NCBI RefSeq assembly: GCF_900105805.1
Contig: NZ_LT629788.1
Coordinates: forward strand, 2,232,001 to 2,296,000
Length of the DNA: 64,000 bases
Reading direction: 5' to 3'
Origin: Pseudomonas moraviensis
GTDB taxonomy: Bacteria > Pseudomonadota > Gammaproteobacteria > Pseudomonadales > Pseudomonadaceae
Position 1 is the stretch's first letter; every line of letters starts with the position of its first letter. This document shows, piece after piece, positions 16,113 to 25,100 of the stretch. The position numbers and the translations under genes were made by a program. A model generated the notes under the pieces. That model made no database searches. It was given only the letters and a program-made list of their open reading frames with translations, and was not told the origin of the DNA.

Positions 16113-19100
16113 ATGGACAACATCGTCATTGCCGACAAAGCCAATTCTCAGCTCACTGCCCAGAACTGGGGCAATGTTCAGCTCAGTCAGCCGTCAGTTA
16201 TACAAATGCCGGTGCGTCCGGACCAACTGGCGTCGACCAGTCGCAGCGGTCAGGATTTGATCGTCAATCTGAAGTCTGGCGAGCAAATCAAAATCTCCAA
16301 TTTCTTTGTCACCAGCCCTGACGGCGTACCCAATGACATTGTTTTTCAAGGCGACGACGCGACGCTGTGGCAGGCGCGCTACAGCGCCGAACCGTTCAAC
16401 GGATTCACCTTCGAGGAAATTGACTCGCTCGACGAACTGATCGCCGGCGTCGGCGTGGTCGACGGCGCAACGCCCGCGTGGGCGATTGCCGGGCTCGGTC
16501 TGTTGGGCGCGGGTGGTGCGGCGGCCGCTGCGGGTGGCGGCGGCGGCGGTGGTGGTGGCGGCGGTGATAACGCTGGCGACGCGACGCCCCCTGCTGCTGC
16601 GACCGGACTGACCTTGTCCGCGGACGGGCGAGTGCTGAGTGGTTTTGGCGAAGCGGGCAGTGTGGTTCAGGTGCGCGACGCGGCGGGTAATCTTCTGGGC
16701 TCCGCAACCGTCGGCGCCGATGGCAGTTTCCAGGTCGACCTGGGGACGCCGCAGAACAATGGACAACCCTTGGACGTTACGCTGACCGACCCTGCGGGTA
16801 ACGTGTCCACGCCAGGTACGATTACCGCACCCGATACGACCGCGCCCACGGCGCCAGCCAATCTGAGTGTGAGCGCCGATGGCACGCGGCTAGGGGGGAC
16901 CGGTGAAGCCGGCGCGACCATTCAGGTGCGCGGCGCCGATGGCACCCTGCTCGGCAGCGCCGTCGTGGCAGCGGACGGCACCTTCAGCGTTGTGCTCAGC
17001 CCTGCGCAAACCGGCGGTCAGCCGCTAAGCGTGAGTGCCACCGATGCGGCCGGAAATGCGTCGCCGGCCACGACGGTCAGCGCACCGGAAATCGTCGAAC
17101 CACAGACGCCGGCCAATCTGGGCCTGAGCAGCGACGGCAGCCAACTGACCGGCACCGCCCGAGCGGGAACCACCATCGAGGTCCGCGCCGCCAATGGTGA
17201 ATTGCTCGGGCGTGCGGCGGTGGGTGCTGACGGTACTTTCATACTCACGCTGATCCGCGCGCAAGCCAATGGCGAAGTCATCAGCATCGTGGCAATCAAT
17301 AGCGTCGGTGCGCAATCGCCGACAGTCACCTTGAATGCGCCGGACATCACGGGTCCCGCCGCTGCAACCGAGGTGGCCGTCAGCAATGACGGGCTGTCAG
17401 TCACTGGCCGTGGCGAACCCGGCAGCACCGTCAGCGTCACCAATGCGCAAGGGGTGGTGCTCGGCACAGCGCTCGTCGCAGCCGACGGCTCGTTCAGCGT
17501 CCAGCTCAGCGCGGCGCAAATCGACGGTGAAGCACTGATCGTGCAGCTCACCGACGCCGCCGCCAATCCTTCGCCAGCCGTTACCATCATCGCCGTCGAC
17601 CTTGATGGCCTGACCCAACCGAGCGATCTGGCATTGAGCGTGGACGGCACCCGATTGAGCGGGCGCGGCCAGGCCGGATCGACGGTGACTGTCCGCGATG
17701 CCAACGGCAATCTGCTCGGCTCGGCAGTGGTCGCAGCGGACGGCACGTTTACCGTGCAACTGAGCACGCCACAGAACAATGGCGATACGTTGCAGATCAG
17801 TGCAAGCGACAGCGCCGGCAATACCTCCCCGCCGTTGAATTATGTGACGCCGGACACCCAGGGCCCGGCGGCGGTGTCCGACCTCACTCTCGATGGTCAG
17901 GGACAGACGCTCACCGGCAAGGGTGAAATCGGCGCTTCGATCACCGTGCGCGATCCGGCGGGCAACATCATTGGCACCGGCACGGTCGGTACCGATGGCA
18001 ATTTCACCGTCAACCTCTCGACCGCGCAGACCGACGCGCAACAACTGCAAGTGATTCAAACCGACGCCAGTGGCAACCCGTCCGCGCCGGTCAATGTGAC
18101 CGCACCCGACCTGACGATTCCGGTTGCGGTGTCTGATGTGAGCATTTCGGCGAACGGCGCAGTGGTCTCCGGCGCAGGTCAGGCCGGCGCCACCGTTACC
18201 GTCACCGATGCGGGCGGGGTGGTATTGGGAACGGCGGTGGTCGGCAGCAACGGACGCTTCGAAGTCACGCTGTCCTCACCACAAACCAATGGTCAGAACC
18301 TCAGCGTCGTGCAGACCGATGGCTCGCCCACAGGCTCCCCGGCGGTACCGGTTGAAGCGCCCGACATTCAGGCCCCCGCCGCGCCATCGGATCTGGCGCT
18401 GGACGCCACCGGCACTGAGCTCAGCGGTACAGGCGAGCCCGGCGCCACCGTGACGGTGAAGGACGCGGCCGGCAACACGCTGGGCACGGCGATCGTCGAC
18501 GGTACCGGCGCGTTTTCCGTGACACTGAACAGCCCGCAGATCGATGGTCAGCAACTGCAAGTAAGCCAGTCCGACGGCGTGAACGTTTCTCCCAACACGC
18601 CGTTGACGGCAGCGGATACCACGGCGCCGCTCGCACCTGACAACGTCGTGCTCAGCAGCAACGGCGTGACATTGAGCGGGACCGGACAGGCCGGCAGCAC
18701 CGTCACGGTCAGCGCGCCGGATGGCTCGGTGCTTGGCACCACGGTAGTTGCCAGCGACGGTAGTTTTACCGTCAACCTGAGTCCAGCCCAGCTCGACGGG
18801 CAGGTATTGAGCGTCATCCAGACCGATGCGAGCGCCCTGCCCTCGCCGGTCACTCCGGTCACGGCACCCGACATCACCGCGCCGCCCGCACCGACCGGGC
18901 TGGTCATCGACCCGGCAGGCGCCACAGTCACTGGCACTACGCAGCCGAATAACACCGTGCAGGTGCTGGATGCCGACGGCAACGTCATCGGTACCGCGAC
19001 CGCTGACGGCACGGGCGCATTCACGGTCAATCTGGATACCGCCCAGACCAATGGCGAAGCCTTGCAGGTGGTGGTGTCGGACGGCACCAACAGTTCGCTG

Positions 19101-22100
19101 CCAGGTAGCGTCAGCGCACCGGACAGCACGCCGCCGGCGGCGGTGAGTGATCTGGCGATCAATCCCGCCGGCACACAGGTGTCCGGTCTCGCAGAGCCCG
19201 GCACCACCGTCACCGTGAGCATTGCCGGCGGTAGCGTCCTGGGCACCGCAACGGCAGGTGCCGATGGCCGCTTCGTCGTCACACTGGATCCAGCGGCAGG
19301 CACTAGCAGCGCTCTGGAAGTGATCAGCACTGACGGCGGCGGCAACGACTCGCCGGCGGTGCCGCTGGCAGGTCCCGATGGCACTCAAGTCGCCACGCCG
19401 AGCGATCTGGCGTTGAGTGCCGACGGTTTCACCCTGACCGGTGCGGGCACGCCTGGCAGCACGGTGACAGTGACCAACAGCAATGGCGATGTCCTGGGCA
19501 CCGGCCTGATCAACAGCTTCGGGCGCTTCACCCTGCTGCTCAGCGTCAAGCAGATCAATGCGCAAGTCCTGCAAGTCACCGCCACCAGCCCCGACGGTGA
19601 TGTGTCGGTGCCTGGCACCGTCACCGCTGCCGATGGCACACCGCCGGACGCGGTGACCAATCTGGTGCTGAATGCCAACGGCACGGCGCTGACCGGTCGC
19701 GGCGAGGCCGGCGCAACGGTCACCGTCACCGACCCGGCAGGCACCGTGCTCGGTACTGCACTGGTCGCCAGCAATGGCACCTTCAGCCTGACGCTGACCC
19801 CGGCGCAGCTCAATGGCCAGGCGCTCACGGCGGTCCAGAGCGATGCCGCCGGCAACCTGTCGCAACCGGCCAGCATCATCGCTACGGACCTGCAACCGCC
19901 CGCCGCCGCTACCGGTGTCAGCATCAATGACGTCGGCACCGTGGTCAAAGGCCAGGGCGAAGCCGGCAGCACCGTGACCGTGCGCGATGCCGCCGGCAAT
20001 GTCCTGGCGACTGGTCTGGTCGATCAGAGCGGCAATTTCCAGGTCACCCTGCCCAATGCTCAGAACACGGGCGAAACCCTGCAGGTCACCCTGACCGACG
20101 CCAACGGCAACACCTCGCCGTCCACCGGCGTGATCACCGTCGACGGCACCCCACCGGCCGCCGTGCAGAATCCGTTGATCAGCGCCGATGGCATTACCCT
20201 CAGCGGCACTGGTGAAGCAGGCGCAACGGTGAATGTCACCACCGCCGACGGCGTTCTGCTGGGCAGCGCCGTGGTCGGCGCGGATGGCTCGTTCAGCGTG
20301 ACCCTGGCGCCAGCACCGACCAATGGCGAGGCGTTGGCGATCAGCCAGACCGACCCTGCCGGCAATGTCTCGCCGTCGACCAGCGTCAATGCGCCGGACA
20401 TCAGTCCACCGGCGGCACTGACCCAAGTCGCCGTGAATGCCGATGGCGTCACCGTTACCGGCCACGGCGAACCCGGCGCCACCGTGTCTGTGCGCAGCGC
20501 TGACGGTACCTTGCTCGGTACCGCACAAGTCGGCAGTGGCGGCGCGTTTACCGTCACCCTCAACGCGCCACAACTGAATGCCGAAGTGCTGACCGTCACC
20601 CAAGAGGATCCGCCGGGCAATGTGTCCACGGCGGTTGAAGTCATCTCGGTGGATTTGACTGCGCCGGCAATTCCGAGCGCGCTGACCCTGAACGCGGCTG
20701 GCGTGCAACTGGCCGGTAATGCCGAGGCCGGCAGCACGGTGACCGTGCGCGACAGCCAGGGCAATCTTCTCGGCACCACCACGGCCGCTGCAAACGGCAC
20801 CTTTCAAATAACGCTGAACAGCCCGCAGACCAATGGCCAGGCGCTGAACGTGACGGCCACCGACGCGGCGGGAAATCCATCGGCGCCGGCCATTGTCAAC
20901 GCTGCCGACAGCAGCGCCCCGTTGGCGGCCAGCGATCTGGCAGTCAGCGCCAACGGTGCCACGCTCACCGGCATCGGCGAAATCGGCGCCAGCGTAGAAG
21001 TGCGTGACGCCGGCGGTGCGTTGTTGGGCACCGCCACCGTTGGCAGCAACGGCAATTTCAGCGTCACCCTGTCTCCAGCAGCCGTGGCCGGTTCGACTCT
21101 TTCCGTGGTGCAGATCGACGCCGCTGGCAACACCGGGCCGGCCAGCCCGGTCACCGCGCCGGGTAATCTGGCGGAAAGCGCACCGACCAATCTGGCCCTG
21201 AGCGCTGACGGCCTGACTCTGTCCGGCTCGGCCACCGCTGGCAGCACCGTAAGCATCCGCAATGCCTCGGGCGTGTTGCTCGGCACCGCGCTGGTAGCGG
21301 CGAATGGCACCTTCAGCGTCACGCTGAATGCCGCACAACTGAACGGCGAACAGCTGTCTGCCGTAGCGACGTCGAGCACCGGCGTCAATTCGTCCCCGAC
21401 CGACTACACCGCTGCCGATATTGCTGCGCCAGCCCCGCTGAGCGAACTGAGTCTGGCAGCCAACGGTACTGCGTTGACCGGTCGCGGTGAAGCTGGTGCA
21501 ACCGTAACGGTGCTCGGCACCGGCGGGGTTGTTCTCGGCAGCGCCGTAGTGGCAGCCAATGGCACGTTCAGCGTCACCCTCAGCCCGGCGCAAACCGCAG
21601 GCCAGACTTTGAGCCTGAGCCAGGCCGACGCCGCCGGCAACGAATCCAACAGCGTCAACCTGATCGCCCCGGACCTGATCGCGCCCAATCCGCCAGCGGC
21701 GCTGGTGGCAAGCGCTGACGGCGCGCTGCTGTCAGGTACCGGCGAGGCCGGCACCACGGTCAATGTGTACAACGCCGCCGGTACGCTGGTCGGCACCGGC
21801 ACCGTGAGCATCGATGGCACGTTTGCGATCACCCTGACCACACCGCAAGCCAACGGTCAGGCACTGACCGTATCGCTGACAGATGCGGCGGGCAACACTT
21901 CGGCGGCCACACCGTTCACCTCAGTCGACAGCACAGCGCCAGCGGCTGTCACGCAACTGACCATCGGCGGCGACGGTGCAAGCCTGACCGGGCGCGGCGA
22001 ACCGGGCGCGCAGGTTCGAGTCATCGACAGTGACGGCAACGTGCTTGGCACCGCCGTGGTCAGCCCGACCGGCACCTTCACTCTGACCCTGACCCCGGCG

Positions 22101-25100
22101 CTGACCAACGCCGAAGTGATCACCGTGGTCCAGGCCGATGCGGCTGGCAACGACTCGCCTGCCGTGAGCCTGACCACACCGGACTTCACTCCGCCCGATC
22201 CGCTCGCCAACGTCGACATCAACTCGTCGGGTGCGCTGGTCATCGGCACTGGCGAACCGGGCGCGACCGTGACCGTGCGCGATGCCAACGGCACCTTGCT
22301 CGGCACCAGCGTGGTACTCGGCGACGGCACCTTCAGCGTCACCCTCAATCCGCCGCAGATCAACGAACAGATTCTCAGCGTGCAGCAGGCCGATCCACCC
22401 GGTAACGTCAGCGCGCCGGTGACCGTCGTCGCGCCGGATCTGACCCCGCCGGCGACCCCGGCCGAGCTGCAGCTGAATGCCGATGGCGACACGCTCACCG
22501 GTACCGGCGAAGTCGGCGCCACTGTGCGGGTGACAGCGGCGGACGGCACCGAACTGGGTACCGGCACCGTCGGCAGCGATGGACGCTTCCAGATCAACGT
22601 GACCCCGGCGCAAACCAATGGCCAGGCGCTGTTCGTGGTGTTGGCGGATGCGGTCGGCAATGCCTCGCCTGCCGGCACTCTGACGGCACCTGACAGCACG
22701 CCTCCTGCCGCATTGACCGACGTCGATATCGACGCCAGCGGCAGCCTGATCACCGGTTCCGGTGCGGCGGGCTCGCAAGTGGTCGTCACCAACGCGCTGG
22801 GCACGATCGTCGGCACTGGCACCGTGCAGGCCGACGGCAGTTTCAACGTCACCCTCGATCAACCGCTGCTCAACGGCGAAGCCCTGTCGGTGATCCAGCG
22901 TGATGCGGCGGGCAATCCCTCGCCGATCGTCCCCGTCACTGCACCGGACGTCACCGTGCCGGCCGCGCCCACTGGCCTGGTGCTCACTGCCGACGGCTTG
23001 ACGCTGACCGGCACCGGTGAAGCTGGCGCCACCGTACGCGTGCTCAGCGCGACTGGCACCGTGCTGGGCTCGGCAACCGTGGCCGGCAATGGCTCGTTCA
23101 GCGTGACCCTCAATCCGCCGCAGGTGAACGGTGAGCTGCTGAGCGTCAACCAGACCGATCTGGCGTCGAACACTTCGCCATCAGCGCCCGTGCAGGCAGG
23201 CGACACCACAGATCCGCTGGAAGTCGCCGACCTCAACGTCAGTCCGGATGGCTTGGCCGTAACCGGTACCGGCGAGCCTGGGGCAACCGTCACCGTGCGC
23301 GACGGCACCGTGGTGCTCGGCACCGCGACGGTGGCCGCAGACGGCAGTTTCAGCGTCACCCTGTCCGCCGCGCAGATCGATGGCCGCGCACTGTCCGTCG
23401 TGCAAGCCGACGCGCAAAACAACCTGTCCGAGCCGGTATTGGTCGACTCGCCGGACAGCACCGCACCGATCGCGCCAACAGTCACTTCGCTGACCGGCGC
23501 CGGCACTTTGCTCGCCGGGACCGCCGAAGCCGGCAGCACCGTCACCGTGTTGTCTGCCAACGGCACCGTGCTCGGCACAGCGGTGGCGCTGGGCAACGGC
23601 ACCTACACAATCACCCTGAATCCGCCCCAGGCCAACGGTCAGTTGTTGTCGGTGATCGCAACGGATGAGGCGCAAAACGTATCGCCGGTGCTGCTCTACC
23701 CGGCGGCTGACACCACCGCTCCGGACGCCGTCACCGGTCTGACCATCAGCGGCGATCTGACCCAACTCGCCGGTCGTGGCGAAGCCGGCGCGACGGTCGA
23801 AGTGACCGACGCGCTGGGTAATGTGGTCGGCACTGGCACAGTGGCGGCCAACGGTACATTCCTGATCGATCTGGATCCGGGCATCACCGCCGGCCAGGTG
23901 CTGACGGTGAATCAGACCGACGTCGCAACCAACGTCTCGGCAGACGCCATCCTGACCGTTCCGGCGGTTCCAGCACCCGATGCGCCGGACAATCTTGTGC
24001 TGACAGCCGACGGCGTGACGCTGACCGGTACGGCGGCGATCGGCACCACCATCAATGTCTACGGGCCTGACAACAGTCTGATCGGCACTGGCGTCACTGG
24101 CGCGGATGGCACCTTCAGCGTAGTGCTCACGCCGGCGCAAACCAACGGCCAGAGCCTGGAAGTTACCGCCAACACCGCACTAGGCGGCGCGTCGCTGCCG
24201 ACTGAAATCACCGCGGGGGACACCTCGGCGCCGGCGCCACTCAGCGATCTGGCGGTCAACGCCAGCGGCACACTGGTCACCGGTCGCGGCGAAGTCGGCG
24301 CAACTGTGACCATCACCGGCGCTGGCGGCGTGGTGCTGGGCAATGCGACGGTGGGCGCCAACGGCACCTTCAGCGCGCAGCTCAATGCGCCGCAGGTCAA
24401 CGGTCAGGTGCTCAATGCGACTCAGACCGATGCGTCCAGCAACACTTCGCCCGGCCTTAACGTAACCGCGCCGGACATCACCCCTCCGGCGGCTCCGACG
24501 GCGCTGGTGCTCAGCGGCGCCGGTCTGGTGCTCGGCGGGCTCGGTGAAGCCGGCGCCACCGTCACCGTGCGCGGTGTCGGCGGCGCGGTGCTGGGCACTG
24601 CGACAGTAGCGGGCAATGGCACTTTCTCGGTGACCTTGTCCTCCGCACAACTCAATGGCCAACAACTGAGCGTCACGCAGAGTGATGCGGCGGGCAACGT
24701 CTCGCCAGCGACCAACCTCAGCGTCGCCGATACGACAGCGCCGGCACCGCTGAGCAATGTCACCCTGAACGGTACCGGCCTGGCCGTCAGCGGCACCGGT
24801 GAAGCCGGCGCCACAGTCAGCGTGACCAATGCGGCGGGCACCGTGCTCGGCACCGCCGTGGTCAATGCCGGCGGCACGTTCACCGTGCAACTGTCCAGCG
24901 CCCAACTGAACGGCCAGCAGCTGAACGTTCAGCAGGCAGACCCGGCGGGCAACCTGTCGCCGGTATTCAACCTGACGGCAGCGGATGTGCAGGCGCCAGT
25001 CGCGGCCAGCGGTCTGACGCTCGCTGCCAACGGTCTGACCTTGAGCGGTACCGGTGAAGCCGGTGCAACGGTCAACGTCTACGGCCCGGGCGGCGCGCTG

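Noticed and set aside
16506..16566. AAAAAG before the poly-Gly tract as a LapG cleavage site (x-A-A-G)
   Set aside because: The match arises in an Ala-rich/Gly-rich linker, the N-terminus is of the BapA/LapF prefix type rather than the LapA retention module, and no lapD/lapG is in the window. Not enough to call.
18276..21593. 1,105-codon open frame antisense to the adhesin
   Set aside because: It mirrors the repeat periodicity and high GC of the adhesin, and its product is a low-complexity Arg/Gly-rich sequence without RBS or domain. It is a by-product of the repeats, as are the other antisense frames there.
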